DNA of 64,000 nucleotides from Spirochaetales bacterium (GTDB lineage: Bacteria > Spirochaetota > Spirochaetia > JABEVK01), in assembly GCA_947478845.1 (NCBI GenBank), contig CANJXC010000009.1, positions 1-64,000 of the forward strand, in the 5' to 3' direction. Position numbers and translations under genes: made by a program. Numbering within the stretch: the first letter of the stretch is position 1; each line of letters begins with the position of its first letter. This document shows positions 43,486 to 54,870 of the stretch, piece after piece. The notes below the pieces were generated by a model that saw only the letters and a program-made list of their open reading frames with translations, was not told the DNA's origin and ran no database searches.

Positions 43486-44341
43486 GGTGACCCCCTTCAA
43501 GCTTCAACATTCTGCGCACGTGGCGGGGAACAGGATCTTCTGAATGGTGGCCAATCACCTCACGTGCCTTGGCCTTCAGTTCGGGTCTCGCATTTTCGAC
43601 GGCCACCGCATGCCATTCGCGGCCAAACATTCCCAAGTCGTTCAACTCGTCTCCAAAAACCACCACCGGCGACGGGCCGAGGTTCAGGAGGCGGCTCAGT
43701 TCCACGAGAGCGTTTTCCTTACGGGCCAATCGATGTTGAATCCAGAGTGCCGCACCGCCCTCTAGTTCGTTCATGATGGCGTAGTCAGTGCGAAAGACAC
43801 GCCCAAAACGCTCTTCTATAAGGCCTCTGAGGCCCAAAAGGCGCTGTGGTGTATCAAGTAGGGTAAGCGAAATCGCCGACCAGGTGTCCGGCAGAGCAGC
43901 AAAGGCTTCAAAACGCCACCGATAAAACTCCTCGGCCTGCTTGTGGTGATGGTACCATTCCATAGCGGAGGTGTTCGGCCCATCGGAAATCAGGAAGTTC
44001 TCGCTCCCGTCCCAGATGTCGAGCACCGGCCAAAAGCCACGTGAGGTGAGCTCGTGGCGCAGTCGCATCAGTTCCCTTCGGTCCATTTCAAACAGAAACA
44101 GGGGTTTCGGACTGCCGAACTCCGAGATCATGGCACCATCCGAAGAAATCATGGGCAAGCCGACGGTTGCCTTGCCCAAAGCCCGCCGGATGGAAGAAAA
44201 CGCTCGCCCTGAGGCCACGGTAAACGGTATCCCTTCGCGGTGGAAAGCGCAAAGTTCCTCATGGGAAAAACGAGAAAGGGTTCCGTCTGCCTGGAGCAGG
44301 GTACCATCAAGATCACTTACAAACAGGGCCGGGCGGTTCAT
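43478..44341 (-). CDS. HAD-superfamily Cof-type phosphatase
   Basis: A 287-aa Cof/YbiV-type sugar-phosphate phosphatase. Motif I is SDLDGTLLQADG, motif II FTVASGR, motif III a Lys in LARKENAL, and motif IV VVVFGDELNDLGMF, with a large type-IIB cap of about 100 residues between. The residue after GDE is Leu where many members have Asn, but the acidic pair remains. Substrate unknown. I prefer ATG 44341 over 44350 because a good -10 (TAGAAT) ends 7 bases before it and overlaps the earlier ATG. Confidence 0.88.
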   Translation of the reverse strand: MNRPALFVSDLDGTLLQADGTLSRFSHEELCAFHREGIPFTVASGRAFSSIRRALGKATVGLPMISSDGAMISEFGSPKPLFLFEMDRRELMRLRHELTSRGFWPVLDIWDGSENFLISDGPNTSAMEWYHHHKQAEEFYRWRFEAFAALPDTWSAISLTLLDTPQRLLGLRGLIEERFGRVFRTDYAIMNELEGGAALWIQHRLARKENALVELSRLLNLGPSPVVVFGDELNDLGMFGREWHAVAVENARPELKAKAREVIGHHSEDPVPRHVRRMLKLEGGHHD

Positions 44342-44376
44342 GGCCAGCATTCTACTGAAAGGGACTCGCTTTGTGC

Positions 44377-44382
44377 TACCAT
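44377..44382 (+). promoter_or_regulatory. Candidate -10 of zinc-ribbon gene
   Basis: TACCAT ends 6 bases before GTG 44389, the same geometry as at the esterase start at 32.8 kb. No Shine-Dalgarno is present. Confidence 0.4.
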
Positions 44383-44388
44383 CGCCGG

Positions 44389-44790
44389 GTGAACGAAATC
44401 CTGGTGGGGACTGCGTTGGCCGTTCTCGTGGCGTTGATCTTCGCCGGATTGTTCCCTGGAACGAAGCCCGAGTCGAGAAGAGCTCGGCCAGCGACGGTGA
44501 TTTCTCCGCTTAAAACCTGCCCGCTGTGTGGAAGTCAACTGGAACTCGGTGAAAGGGTGCATTCGGTGGTTTTTGTTTCTGACTCTGGCGACAAGAGCAT
44601 GGAAATCGTCGGCTGTCCCCACTGCCGTCCTCCTTCGAGCCTGCAACGTCAGTGCCCCGTTTGCAAGAAAGAATTACGCCCGCAAGACGTGGTGGCTGCC
44701 CGGGTGTTCGAGCGCAAGAACGAGACCGGAAGTAGAAAGACCCATGTGCACGTTTTAGGGTGCCCCCACTGTCGGCGCTATTCCAAGTAG
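44389..44790 (+). CDS. Membrane-anchored zinc-ribbon protein
   Basis: A 133-aa protein with one N-terminal membrane helix (LVGTALAVLVALIFAGLF) and a cytoplasmic or periplasmic part holding four CxxC knuckles: CPLC, CPHC, CPVC and CPHC. These pair into two zinc ribbons. I recognise no function. I choose GTG 44389 for its -10 spacing; GTG 44371 is possible. Its 3' end overlaps that of pepN by 13 bases (convergent). Confidence 0.7.
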   Translation: MNEILVGTALAVLVALIFAGLFPGTKPESRRARPATVISPLKTCPLCGSQLELGERVHSVVFVSDSGDKSMEIVGCPHCRPPSSLQRQCPVCKKELRPQDVVAARVFERKNETGSRKTHVHVLGCPHCRRYSK

Positions 44791-47378
44791 CGGGTCACGA
44801 GCTCACGGACGTTGGGCGAAAGGTCGTTTCGTAATTCCAGGCCCCGGAGTACAACCTCCTGCCCGCTCCGAAAGGGCTCGGCGAAGCGTTTCCAGCCCTG
44901 AAAAGGAAGCACCAGATCGGCGGCAACTTGTGGATTGAGATGGTCAATCCTGACCACTGCGGCAGCCAGTAAACGGTAGCCGCCCCCATCGGCCCTGTGG
45001 AAGCCTGCCGGGTTGTCGCGCCCAAAGCTGCGGTAAAGAGCCCGCACCCGGTTGGGATTGGCAAAATCGCAATCCCTGTGAGCCTCCAGTTGGCCCATGC
45101 GTTCCACTTGGTCGGGCAGGTCCGTCGACGCCTGAAAGGAAAACCATAGGTCTATCACCAGTTTATCGTTGTGAAAACGCTGGTAGAAATCCTCCAAAAG
45201 CTCCGAACGTTCGGGCCGGTCGGTGTCGCGGAACACGGCTAGTGCCGCCAGACGGTCGGTCATGGTGGTGGCTTCATGGTACTGAGTGGAGGCAAGGTCG
45301 TAAACGTCGGAGCGTTCCAATTGAGCGAGGAGGCCAAGCGCCAAGTTTTTGAGGGCCCGGTCGGCTATTTCTGCGTCGGTAGGAAACTCTGACAAAGGCG
45401 TGTGCCTGTGGTGCCTCTGGTAGGCCTGCCTCAGCCTGGGCTCAAGCGCCCGTGCCATTTCAAGTCGGGTCTCGGTTAGGGTACGGTGAATCAGTAGCGG
45501 GTCGACGGGGTCGCACTCCTGCTCGAGCACACTTTGCGGCACCAGGGTGAGTAAGCGAGACTTGAGTTCGGGGGCAAGGGACAGGTCGTCCAGCAGTCCA
45601 CCAAAAATCCCCAAAAGTTGTTGGGAAATGGCGGAGACCTTTCCCATTTTGCGTGCAGCAACGCGTTTTAAAAGTTCCTTTTTTTTGAGCGTAAAGCCGG
45701 CCTCATAGCGGTTAAACCCATCGGTATCGTGGGCAAGTAAAAACGCCAGATCAGCGTCGGTATGGTCGGTTTCGAGCCGTATCGGCGCAGAAAAATGCCT
45801 GAAGGGCGATACAACCGGGCGAGTAGTCAGGTTATCGAACACAAATGACTGCTCACTCTGATCAAAAGTCAACACCACTTCGGTGGAGCCCTTGGCATCG
45901 AGAGGAAGTTCCCGGCCCTCGGACCCCAGCAAGCCCAGCCTCAGGGGCATGGGTACCGGAAGGTTGCGTGGTTGGGTAGGAAACCCCTGCTTGAGGGTCA
46001 ACGTGAGTCGTTGGTTCACAACATCATAGTCTGTTGTCAGGCGCACGGTAGGCGTGCCGGCTTGCGAATACCATCGGCGGAAGTTGGTAAGGTCAAGTCC
46101 GGACGCATCTTCCATGCAGATCAGGAAGTCTTCGCAGGTCACCGCTTGGCCGTCGTGGCGTCCAAAGTACAGGTCTGTGGCTGCGCGAAACAGTTTGTCT
46201 CCCAAGAAGGTGTGCAGCATCCCGATCACGTGGCCACCCTTGTCGTATACGGTCTTGGTGTAGAAGTTGTCCACCGCCTCATACTCCTCCGGACGGATAG
46301 GGTGGGCCCCTGGGCCTTGGTCCTCGGCGAACTGAAGGTTTCGTAGCACCGATACTTCGTCGATACGGACGGTGGAGCGGGAGTGAAGGTCGCGGCTAAA
46401 GCTGGAATCACGGTAAACCGTCAACCCTTCCTTGAGGGTCAGCTGAAACCAGTCGCGGCACGTGACCCGGTTTCCGCTCCAGTTGTGGAAGTATTCGTGC
46501 GCCACCACCTTCTCAACCCACAAAAAGCGCTCGTCGGTGGTTTTTTCCCCGGTGGCAAACACGGCTGCGGTGTTGAAGAGGTTGAGCGACTTGTTCTCCA
46601 TCGCTCCCATGTTGAAGTCGCTGACAGCCACAATGTGAAACACGTCGAGGTCGTATTCGCGTCCGTAGGCCTTTTCGTCCCAGATCATAGCGCGCTTGAG
46701 CGCCTGAAGGCCAAACCGGCCTTGATCCGCAAAGCCGTGCTCGGTGTAAAGAAACAGGTCAACCTTTCGTCCCGAGGTTGTGATGAAGGTATCGCGCAAG
46801 TGGTCGAGATCGCCTGCCACCAAAGCAAAAAGGTAACTAGGTTTAGGAAAAGGGTCGTCCCATTCGGCGAAGTACCTTCCAGAGGGAAGTTTCCCTGCCG
46901 CCATCCGGTTGCCGTTGCTCAGCAAAACGGGGCAGGTAGCTTGGTCGGCTTCCATTCTCACTCGGTAAGGTGCCATCACGTCGGGTCGGTCGGGAAACCA
47001 GGTGATGCGGCGAAAGCCCTCAGACTCGCATTGCGTGCAGAAGATTCCTCCTGAGCGGTAAAGCCCAGAAAGGGCCGTATTGGCGGCGGGGTCTAGCCGT
47101 GTCGTGACTTCAAGGACAACCGCATCTCCCGCATGGAACACGGTGAGAGAGGTGGGTGTTTCCACGTAGTCGGCAACCCCAAGGACTCGGCCATCGAGCT
47201 TCAATTCATAGGTTTCGAGCCCATCACCGTCGAGGATCAATTCCCGGGGTGAACCCGGCTGAGGGTTGCGCCGTAGATTCAGACGGGAGCGGACTACAGT
47301 ATGCCCGTCAAACAATTCGAAAGTGAGTTCTACTTTGTCGAGAAGGTAGGCAGGAGGGAGGTACTGCGAGCGTTTCAT
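44778..47378 (-). CDS. pepN: Aminopeptidase N
   Basis: An M1 zinc aminopeptidase of 866 aa, cytoplasmic, removing N-terminal residues from peptides. The exopeptidase motif GAMENK and the zinc motif HEYFHNW with the downstream Glu of LTLKEG are intact, and KTVYDKGGHVIGML holds the transition-state Tyr. Length and the C-terminal alpha-solenoid (ANPNRVRALYRSFGRDNPAGFH) match the E. coli PepN type. The start is the ATG preceded by TAAGGT, which could serve as a Shine-Dalgarno-like AAGG or as a -10 seven bases upstream. It is monocistronic and divergent from yicI. Confidence 0.95.
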   Translation of the reverse strand: MKRSQYLPPAYLLDKVELTFELFDGHTVVRSRLNLRRNPQPGSPRELILDGDGLETYELKLDGRVLGVADYVETPTSLTVFHAGDAVVLEVTTRLDPAANTALSGLYRSGGIFCTQCESEGFRRITWFPDRPDVMAPYRVRMEADQATCPVLLSNGNRMAAGKLPSGRYFAEWDDPFPKPSYLFALVAGDLDHLRDTFITTSGRKVDLFLYTEHGFADQGRFGLQALKRAMIWDEKAYGREYDLDVFHIVAVSDFNMGAMENKSLNLFNTAAVFATGEKTTDERFLWVEKVVAHEYFHNWSGNRVTCRDWFQLTLKEGLTVYRDSSFSRDLHSRSTVRIDEVSVLRNLQFAEDQGPGAHPIRPEEYEAVDNFYTKTVYDKGGHVIGMLHTFLGDKLFRAATDLYFGRHDGQAVTCEDFLICMEDASGLDLTNFRRWYSQAGTPTVRLTTDYDVVNQRLTLTLKQGFPTQPRNLPVPMPLRLGLLGSEGRELPLDAKGSTEVVLTFDQSEQSFVFDNLTTRPVVSPFRHFSAPIRLETDHTDADLAFLLAHDTDGFNRYEAGFTLKKKELLKRVAARKMGKVSAISQQLLGIFGGLLDDLSLAPELKSRLLTLVPQSVLEQECDPVDPLLIHRTLTETRLEMARALEPRLRQAYQRHHRHTPLSEFPTDAEIADRALKNLALGLLAQLERSDVYDLASTQYHEATTMTDRLAALAVFRDTDRPERSELLEDFYQRFHNDKLVIDLWFSFQASTDLPDQVERMGQLEAHRDCDFANPNRVRALYRSFGRDNPAGFHRADGGGYRLLAAAVVRIDHLNPQVAADLVLPFQGWKRFAEPFRSGQEVVLRGLELRNDLSPNVRELVTRYLE

Positions 47379-47480
47379 GACAGGCACCTTAACATCATCT
47401 GCAGAGGATAGACAAACGCTTGACAGATCGCTTAGACCCGCCGAGGATCACGGTAGTAGAGGCCCGATCTGGAGTAGTTG

Positions 47481-49736
47481 ATGAAGTTCACCGATGGATA
47501 CTGGCTCTCCCGGGAGGGTTACACCTCCCTTTGCCCGGCGCAGGCTTACGACGCCCGCGAAAAAGACGGGACGCTGGAAGTCTACGCTCCTGTCAAGGCG
47601 GTTCGCGATAGGGGAGATACACTCAACGTAGCCCAGCTGACCTTCGAGGTCAGCTCGCCTGCACCCGAGGTGGTCCGCGTGAGGATGTCTCATTATCAGG
47701 GTGGCTTGCAGCCTTGGCCCCAGTTTAATTTGGCTTCCGAGCCCGGCCATCACACCGACGTGAGGATTGACGAGCACGAGGCGAGCCTCAGCACCGGCAA
47801 CCTCCAGGTGAAGTTTCACCGTGGCGGGCCGTGGCTGCTCGAGTTCCTCGGCAACGGACGGGTGCTCACGCAAAGCGCCAATAAGGCGGCTGCTTACGTG
47901 CAGGGTCCCGAGGGTAGGGTGTGGAGCAAAGAGGAACTTGGTTTGGACGTCGGTGAGCTCGTCTACGGCCTGGGCGAGCGTTTTTCTGCCTTCGTGAAGA
48001 ACGGGCAGATCGTCGACATTTGGAACAAAGACGGTGGTACAGCCAGCGAACAAACCTATAAAAACATCCCCTTCTACCTAACCAACCGGGGCTATGGCGT
48101 TTTCGTCAATCATCCCGGCTTGGTGTCTTTCGAGGTGGCTAGCGAAAAGGTCAGCCGTGTCCAGTTTTGCGTCGAGGGCGAAGAGCTCGAGTATTTTGTG
48201 ATCTACGGCCCCTCGCCTAAGGAGATTCTCAAAAAATACACCGCGCTGACCGGTCGGGCTCCCCTCCCGCCGGCCTGGAGCTTCGGGCTGTGGCTCACAA
48301 CCAGCTTTACCACCAGCTACGATGAGGCCACGGTCACGTCTTTCATCGACGCTATGGCCGAACATCGTTTACCGCTTTCGGTGTTTCACTTCGATTGTTT
48401 TTGGATGCGCGAGTTCCATTGGACTGACTTCCTCTGGGACAGTCGGACCTTCCCCGACCCCCGCGGCGTGCTGGCACGCCTCAAGGCTAAAGGGGTGCGA
48501 ATCTGTCTCTGGATTAACCCCTACATTGCTCAGCGCTTGCTCTTGTTTGAACAGGGTCGGGCAAAAGGCTACCTTCTCAAAAAGCCCAACGGGGAGGTGT
48601 GGCAAACCGACCTTTGGCAGGCCGGCATGGCTATTGTCGACTTTACCAATCCTGAGGCCCGTGCTTGGTACGCGGCGCAACTCGAAGTCCTGCTCGCACA
48701 GGGGGTTGATGCATTCAAAACTGACTTTGGCGAACGTATTCCCACCGACGTAGTGTGGCACGACAAGAGTGATCCCGGCCGCATGCACAACCATTATTCT
48801 TACCTGTACAACCAGACCGTGTTCGATTTGCTGCAGGCGCACCACGGTACGGGGGAAGCGGTGGTGTTCGCCCGAGCGGCCACAGTCGGAGGACAAAAGT
48901 TCCCGGTTCACTGGGGTGGCGACTGCGAATCCACCTTCCCATCGATGGCAGAGAGTTTGCGAGGGGGGCTGAGTCTCGGCCTTTCGGGGTTTGGCTTTTG
49001 GAGCCACGACATCGGCGGCTTCGAAGGCCTGCCCCCCGAAGCCTTATTTCACCGCTGGCTGGCCTTCGGCCTTTTGTCGAGCCACAGCCGCCTGCACGGC
49101 AGTTCTTCCTACCGCGTGCCTTGGGCCTACGGCGAAACGGCGGTCGAGGTGGCTCGCACGTTCACACTGCTCAAACTCGCGCTGATGCCTTACCTGTACG
49201 CTCAGGCGGTCGATACGACGAAAACCGGCTTGCCTCTCATGAGGGCCGCGTTGCTCGAGTACCCCGAAGACCTGACCTGCCAAACCCTTGATCGCCAGTA
49301 CTTTCTGGGCTGCCAGCTTCTCGTTGCCCCGGTTTTCCGTGCCGATGGTCAGGTTGACGTCTACCTTCCCGAAGGTCGATGGACCCACCTGCTATCTGGA
49401 GAAATCGTTACGGGGCCCGGTTGGCGCCACGAAACCCATGGACCGTTCAGTCTTCCGCTTTACTCCAGACCCAACAGCATCCTTGCAATGGCGCCGGGAG
49501 TGACAAGGCCCGATACCGATTGGAGTTCCTCGCTCGAACTGCGCGTTTTCGCCATGGAGGAGGGACAGACCTCGCAGTGCGACCTAGTCGAGTTTCAGGG
49601 CCGACCGCTCGGCGAGGTGAGAGTTACACGACGCGGAGCCAACTACAAAGTGAACTCACCTGCGGCCGTTTTTCCTTACTCGTTGGTTGTCGGAAACAAA
49701 TCCTTCCGCATCGAAACACCTGAACAGACGGTCTAG
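47481..49736 (+). CDS. yicI: GH31 alpha-xylosidase (YicI type)
   Basis: A 751-aa family 31 glycosidase that removes alpha-linked xylose from xyloglucan-type oligosaccharides. The nucleophile is D415 in KTDFGERIP and the acid/base D481 in WGGDCEST, positions almost identical to those of E. coli YicI. Other marks are FHFDCFWMREFHWTDF, LWINPYIAQR and FWSHDIGGFEG. No signal peptide is visible, so it is cytoplasmic. A GGAG lies 6 bases before the ATG. It is not linked to the gal operon and has no visible copy of that operator. Confidence 0.93.
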   Translation: MKFTDGYWLSREGYTSLCPAQAYDAREKDGTLEVYAPVKAVRDRGDTLNVAQLTFEVSSPAPEVVRVRMSHYQGGLQPWPQFNLASEPGHHTDVRIDEHEASLSTGNLQVKFHRGGPWLLEFLGNGRVLTQSANKAAAYVQGPEGRVWSKEELGLDVGELVYGLGERFSAFVKNGQIVDIWNKDGGTASEQTYKNIPFYLTNRGYGVFVNHPGLVSFEVASEKVSRVQFCVEGEELEYFVIYGPSPKEILKKYTALTGRAPLPPAWSFGLWLTTSFTTSYDEATVTSFIDAMAEHRLPLSVFHFDCFWMREFHWTDFLWDSRTFPDPRGVLARLKAKGVRICLWINPYIAQRLLLFEQGRAKGYLLKKPNGEVWQTDLWQAGMAIVDFTNPEARAWYAAQLEVLLAQGVDAFKTDFGERIPTDVVWHDKSDPGRMHNHYSYLYNQTVFDLLQAHHGTGEAVVFARAATVGGQKFPVHWGGDCESTFPSMAESLRGGLSLGLSGFGFWSHDIGGFEGLPPEALFHRWLAFGLLSSHSRLHGSSSYRVPWAYGETAVEVARTFTLLKLALMPYLYAQAVDTTKTGLPLMRAALLEYPEDLTCQTLDRQYFLGCQLLVAPVFRADGQVDVYLPEGRWTHLLSGEIVTGPGWRHETHGPFSLPLYSRPNSILAMAPGVTRPDTDWSSSLELRVFAMEEGQTSQCDLVEFQGRPLGEVRVTRRGANYKVNSPAAVFPYSLVVGNKSFRIETPEQTV

Positions 49737-49753
49737 GCAGGTGCAGTGCCTGC
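49737..49753. terminator. Possible bidirectional hairpin between yicI and nudix
   Basis: GCAGG-TGCAGTG-CCTGC directly follows the yicI stop, between two convergent genes. There is no U-tract on either side, so it is weak as an intrinsic terminator. Confidence 0.25.
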
Positions 49754-49777
49754 TCAAAGTTCCCCATTGACTCACGC

Positions 49778-50206
49778 CTAACGCCCGAGGTGCTTCTTCC
49801 CTTCCCGCAGCACTTCTCCGGTATCGGCGTGGCTCACGAGTTTGAGGGCATCTTCGAGTTCGAGCCAGCATGCGTTGCTAATCTCCTGGTCTTGGAGCTT
49901 AAGTTTTTTGCTCCCGGCCTTTGCCAGAAAAAAGACCACGGTCTTTTCCACGCCAGCGCGGGGGCTGTACCGTTGCGTTGCCCGGAAACCGGCCCTAAAA
50001 GTCACCTCCAAGCCGGTTTCCTCCCGGATTTCACGGCGAGCCGTCTGCTCTTCGGTTTCGCCGGACTGGGCATGCCCTTTGGCCAGACTCCAGTGGTTGC
50101 CACTGGTGTGTTTGAGGAGCAGGAACAGCACTCGGCCCTTACTCCTGCGGTACACAACCGCCCCGAAAGAGCGTTCCTCGGTGGCCGCGTTTAAAGGTAC
50201 AGGCAC
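49778..50206 (-). CDS. Nudix hydrolase, Ap4A-hydrolase-like
   Basis: A 142-aa Nudix protein of the diadenosine-tetraphosphatase-like group: SFGAVVYRR at the N-terminus, [11 protein letters not shown] followed by [11 protein letters not shown] (the Nudix box) and a Trp-Leu-Glu C-terminal block. The likely role is cleaning up dinucleoside polyphosphates, though the substrate is not proven. The start is a GTG overlapping the end of ppnP by 16 bases, and no better ATG is in frame. Third gene of the decarboxylase-ppnP-nudix group. Confidence 0.82.
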   Translation of the reverse strand: MPVPLNAATEERSFGAVVYRRSKGRVLFLLLKHTSGNHWSLAKGHAQSGETEEQTARREIREETGLEVTFRAGFRATQRYSPRAGVEKTVVFFLAKAGSKKLKLQDQEISNACWLELEDALKLVSHADTGEVLREGKKHLGR

Positions 50207-50469
50207 AGATAAGCGCTATCGGCGGCCACCTTGAGCTGGAACTTCAGGTTGGCTTCGACGCGAAACTCGGTTCCAGCCGGAAAGTCCTTCCAATCGGCTC
50301 CCGGTAGCTTCACGGAGAGCTTTCCGACGATGACTTTCACTACTTCGATCGAGGTGGTTCCAAACTCATAATCGCCCGGGGCCATGACGCCCACTGTAGC
50401 CTTGGTGCCCTCGGCCGTCAGACCAATGGACTTCACTTTGCCTTCAAAATATTCGTTAACCTTGAGCAT
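50191..50469 (-). CDS. ppnP: Pyrimidine/purine nucleoside phosphorylase PpnP
   Basis: A 92-aa cupin-fold enzyme of the YaiE (DUF1255) family that phosphorolyses several nucleosides. Family marks are [13 protein letters not shown] near the start, [23 protein letters not shown] and [18 protein letters not shown]. The length matches E. coli PpnP (94 aa). AGGAGG lies 6 bases before the ATG. It sits 10 bases after the decarboxylase gene. Confidence 0.92.
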   Translation of the reverse strand: MLKVNEYFEGKVKSIGLTAEGTKATVGVMAPGDYEFGTTSIEVVKVIVGKLSVKLPGADWKDFPAGTEFRVEANLKFQLKVAADSAYLCLYL

Positions 50470-50479
50470 CAGCTCCTCC

Positions 50480-52732
50480 TTATTGCTTGACACAGTCCAC
50501 ATAGTAGCTCGTTTTTCCGTCTTCACCTTTGGTTTCTACCAGGCCATGGATGTCTGTCTCGAAGCCCGGAAACATTTCGTTGAACGATCGGGCAAACTTG
50601 AGGTAATCGATAATGGTGTTGTTGAAACTTTCTCCGGGAATGAGCAAGGGGATTCCCGGCGGGTAGGGCGTCAGGAGAACCGCGGTGACGCGCCCCTGCA
50701 GGTCATCGATGGGTACACGGTCGATCTCTCGGTGGGCCATTTTGGAATAGGCATCGGCGGGCCTCATCACCGGCATCATCTCGCTGGTGTACATCTCGGT
50801 GGTCAGCCGGGCCACGTTGGCCTTGCGGTTCACCTCGTGCATTTTCTGGCAAAGCTCTTTGAGGCCGATGCGGTCGTAGAGCGGATGGGCAGCCACGAAC
50901 TCGGGCATCACCCGCCACAGGGGTTGGTTTCGGTCGTAATCGTCCTTGAATTGTTGGAGCTCGGTCACCATGGTGTTCCACCGGCCTTTGGTAATGCCGA
51001 TCGTAAACATGATGAAGAAGCTGTAAAGGCCGGTCTTTTCGACCACAATGCCGTGTTCGGTCAGGTACCGGGTGAGAATCAACGCGGGAACACCCCATTC
51101 GCTGAAGTTGCCGTCTACGTTAAGCCCTGGGGTAATCACGGTGGCCTTGATCGGGTCGAGAAGGTTGAACCCCTCTGCCAGGTCGCCAAAGCCGTGCCAC
51201 TGGTCGTCGGCCTTAAGCATCCATTCGTCGCGGTTTCCCGCCGATTCTTCCGTGAGTTCGTCGGGTCCCCAAACTTGGAACCACCAGTCGGCCCCCCATT
51301 CCGCATCCACCTTACGCATGGCGCGACGGAAGTCGAGGGCTTCTTTGATGGATTCCTCCACCAAGGCGGGGCCGCCCGGGGCCTCCATCATGGCGGCCGC
51401 CACGTCGCAACTGGCAATAATGGCGTACTGCGGGCTGGTGCTCGTGTGCATCAGGAAAGCCTCGTTGAACACATCGCGGTCGAGTTCATGAGCGTCGCTG
51501 TTCTGAACCAGAATCTGGCTCGCTTGACTCAAGCCGGCAAGAATCTTGTGCGTCGACTGCGTGCTGAAAATCATGCTCTCGCGTGCCCGCGGACGGCCAG
51601 CCCCAATGGCGTGCATACCCTTGTAAAACTCGTGAAAGGCTGCGTGGGGTAGCCAAGCCTCGTCAAAGTGCAGGGTGTTGATTTTGCCGTCCAGCATAGC
51701 CTTGATGTCTTCAACGTTGTAAAGAACGCCATCGTAAGTGCTCTGGGTAATTGTCAGGATGCGAGGCTTGCCTACCGCATGCTTGGCAAATGGGTGGGCG
51801 GCTATCTTCTTCTCGATGGTCTCCCACGAGAACTCGCTCTTGGGAATTGGGCCGATGATGCCATAATGGTTGCGGGTGGGCATCAAAAAGACCGGGATGG
51901 CTCCCGTCATGATGATGGCGTGTAGAATCGACTTATGGCAGTTGCGGTCGACGATGACCACATCCCCCGGAGCCACGGTGGAATGCCAGACAATCTTGTT
52001 AGAGGTCGAGGTGCCGTTTGTAACGAAGAACAGGCTGTCGCACTGAAAAATGCGCGCCGCGTTGCGTTCTGAGGCGGCCACCGGCCCACTGTGGTCCAGC
52101 AGTTGTCCCAACTCGTCCACGGCATTGCACACGTCGGCTCGCAGCATGTTTTCTCCGAAGAACTGGTGAAACATTTGCCCCACAGGACTCTTGAGAAAGG
52201 CGACGCCACCGGAATGTCCCGGACAATGCCAGCTGTAGGAACCATCGTGGGCATAGGCGGTCAGAGCCCGGAAGAAGGGTGGCGGCAGGCTATCGAGGTA
52301 GGCCTTCGATTCGCGGATGATGTAGCGGGCAACAAACTCCGGAGTGTCTTCAAACATGTGGATGAAGCCATGAAGCTCTTTCAGGATGGCGTTGGGAATG
52401 TGTCGGCTGGTGCGGGTCTCGCCGTACAGGAACAAGGGAATGTCCGAGTTGCGGAACCGGATCTCCTCCACAAAGGCCGCCAGTTGACGCAGGGCATCCG
52501 GAGGTTGGCCGTCTTCGCGGGCCGTAAGTTCCTCGTCGTCAATCGAGAGGATGAACCCACCGGCCCGGCTTTGCTGCTGCACAAAGCTCGTTAGGTCGCC
52601 GTAACTGGTCACGCCCAAGCATTCCACACCCTCTACTTCCAGCGCTTTGGCAAGCGCACGGATGCCCAGCCCGCTCGCGTTTTCAGACCGAAAATCCTCG
52701 TCGATGATGATGATGGGAAAATGGAACTTCAC
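50480..52732 (-). CDS. Arg/Lys/Orn decarboxylase (fold-type I, AdiA-like)
   Basis: A 750-aa PLP-dependent decarboxylase. The N-terminal wing or response-regulator-like domain starts with [23 protein letters not shown]. The PLP domain holds [35 protein letters not shown] and the Schiff-base lysine in [16 protein letters not shown]. The C-terminal domain includes [13 protein letters not shown]. The length fits arginine (AdiA) or similar decarboxylases; lysine or ornithine specificity cannot be excluded. It may serve polyamine synthesis or acid resistance. No antiporter gene is next to it. It is divergent from the ATP synthase operon across about 110 bases. Confidence 0.9.
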   Translation of the reverse strand: MKFHFPIIIIDEDFRSENASGLGIRALAKALEVEGVECLGVTSYGDLTSFVQQQSRAGGFILSIDDEELTAREDGQPPDALRQLAAFVEEIRFRNSDIPLFLYGETRTSRHIPNAILKELHGFIHMFEDTPEFVARYIIRESKAYLDSLPPPFFRALTAYAHDGSYSWHCPGHSGGVAFLKSPVGQMFHQFFGENMLRADVCNAVDELGQLLDHSGPVAASERNAARIFQCDSLFFVTNGTSTSNKIVWHSTVAPGDVVIVDRNCHKSILHAIIMTGAIPVFLMPTRNHYGIIGPIPKSEFSWETIEKKIAAHPFAKHAVGKPRILTITQSTYDGVLYNVEDIKAMLDGKINTLHFDEAWLPHAAFHEFYKGMHAIGAGRPRARESMIFSTQSTHKILAGLSQASQILVQNSDAHELDRDVFNEAFLMHTSTSPQYAIIASCDVAAAMMEAPGGPALVEESIKEALDFRRAMRKVDAEWGADWWFQVWGPDELTEESAGNRDEWMLKADDQWHGFGDLAEGFNLLDPIKATVITPGLNVDGNFSEWGVPALILTRYLTEHGIVVEKTGLYSFFIMFTIGITKGRWNTMVTELQQFKDDYDRNQPLWRVMPEFVAAHPLYDRIGLKELCQKMHEVNRKANVARLTTEMYTSEMMPVMRPADAYSKMAHREIDRVPIDDLQGRVTAVLLTPYPPGIPLLIPGESFNNTIIDYLKFARSFNEMFPGFETDIHGLVETKGEDGKTSYYVDCVKQ

Positions 52733-52802
52733 GCAGGGCCTCCCGAGCCGGTTAAAGATGCCTGACTATAATCTGCAAGGATAGTTTTGTCAGTAAAGTT
52801 TC

Positions 52803-52831
52803 TTGACATTGGCTTCCCGATCTGTGATTAT
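52803..52831 (+). promoter_or_regulatory. Promoter of the ATP synthase operon
   Basis: TTGACA and GATTAT are 17 bases apart, about 13 bases before the atpI ATG. An overlapping TATAGT is an alternative -10 but with 20-base spacing. Confidence 0.55.
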
Positions 52832-52844
52832 AGTTCCAGCTTCT

Positions 52845-54370
<1,526 letters not shown>

Positions 54371-54394
54371 TCTCCTGCGCTTGAAAGGTTTATC

Positions 54395-54868
54395 ATGAAC
54401 ATCAATGCCACCCTGATTGTCGAAATGCTGACCTTCCTGGTCTTTGTTCTCTTCAACGTCTTTGTTGTCTGGCCACCGGTATCCCGAGCCCTCGAGAAAC
54501 GGCGGACGCAGATCATGGAAGGTCTTGCCTCGGCTGATCAGGCGAGGCAGGCCGTGGATTTGGCACGTCGTGAAGGCGAAGTTTTGGTGAACAAGGCCCG
54601 CGATCAGGCTGCCAGCATTGTTCGTCAGGCCGAGGAACGCGCTCTCGCCATGGTCGACAAAGCCTCGGAGGAAAGTCGCAAACAGGCAATGCAGATTATG
54701 GATCAGGCCCACCAAGAGCTCCAGGTGCAGGTAAAAGCCGCCCAACGCGAGCTGTACAACGAAATTGCCGGTCTAGCCCTAAAGGCAGCCGGGCAAGTCG
54801 TTCACGAAGAACTCGACGACAAGAAACACCATGAGATGGTGGGCAAACTCGTCAAGTCTTGGAGCTGA
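54395..54868 (+). CDS. atpF: F-type ATP synthase subunit b
   Basis: The peripheral stalk subunit, 157 aa. One N-terminal membrane helix (TLIVEMLTFLVFVLFNVFVVWPPV) leads into a long charged helix (ARREGEVLVNKARDQAASIV..) that forms the stalk dimer. Only one b gene is present, so it should be a homodimer. AAAGG lies upstream of the ATG. Confidence 0.93.
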   Translation: MNINATLIVEMLTFLVFVLFNVFVVWPPVSRALEKRRTQIMEGLASADQARQAVDLARREGEVLVNKARDQAASIVRQAEERALAMVDKASEESRKQAMQIMDQAHQELQVQVKAAQRELYNEIAGLALKAAGQVVHEELDDKKHHEMVGKLVKSWS

Positions 54869-54870
54869 CC

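Noticed and set aside
47400-47480. A copy of the gal operator upstream of yicI
   Set aside because: No TGTACACGTGTACA-like palindrome is present. Only an isolated TTGACA without a convincing -10 is seen.
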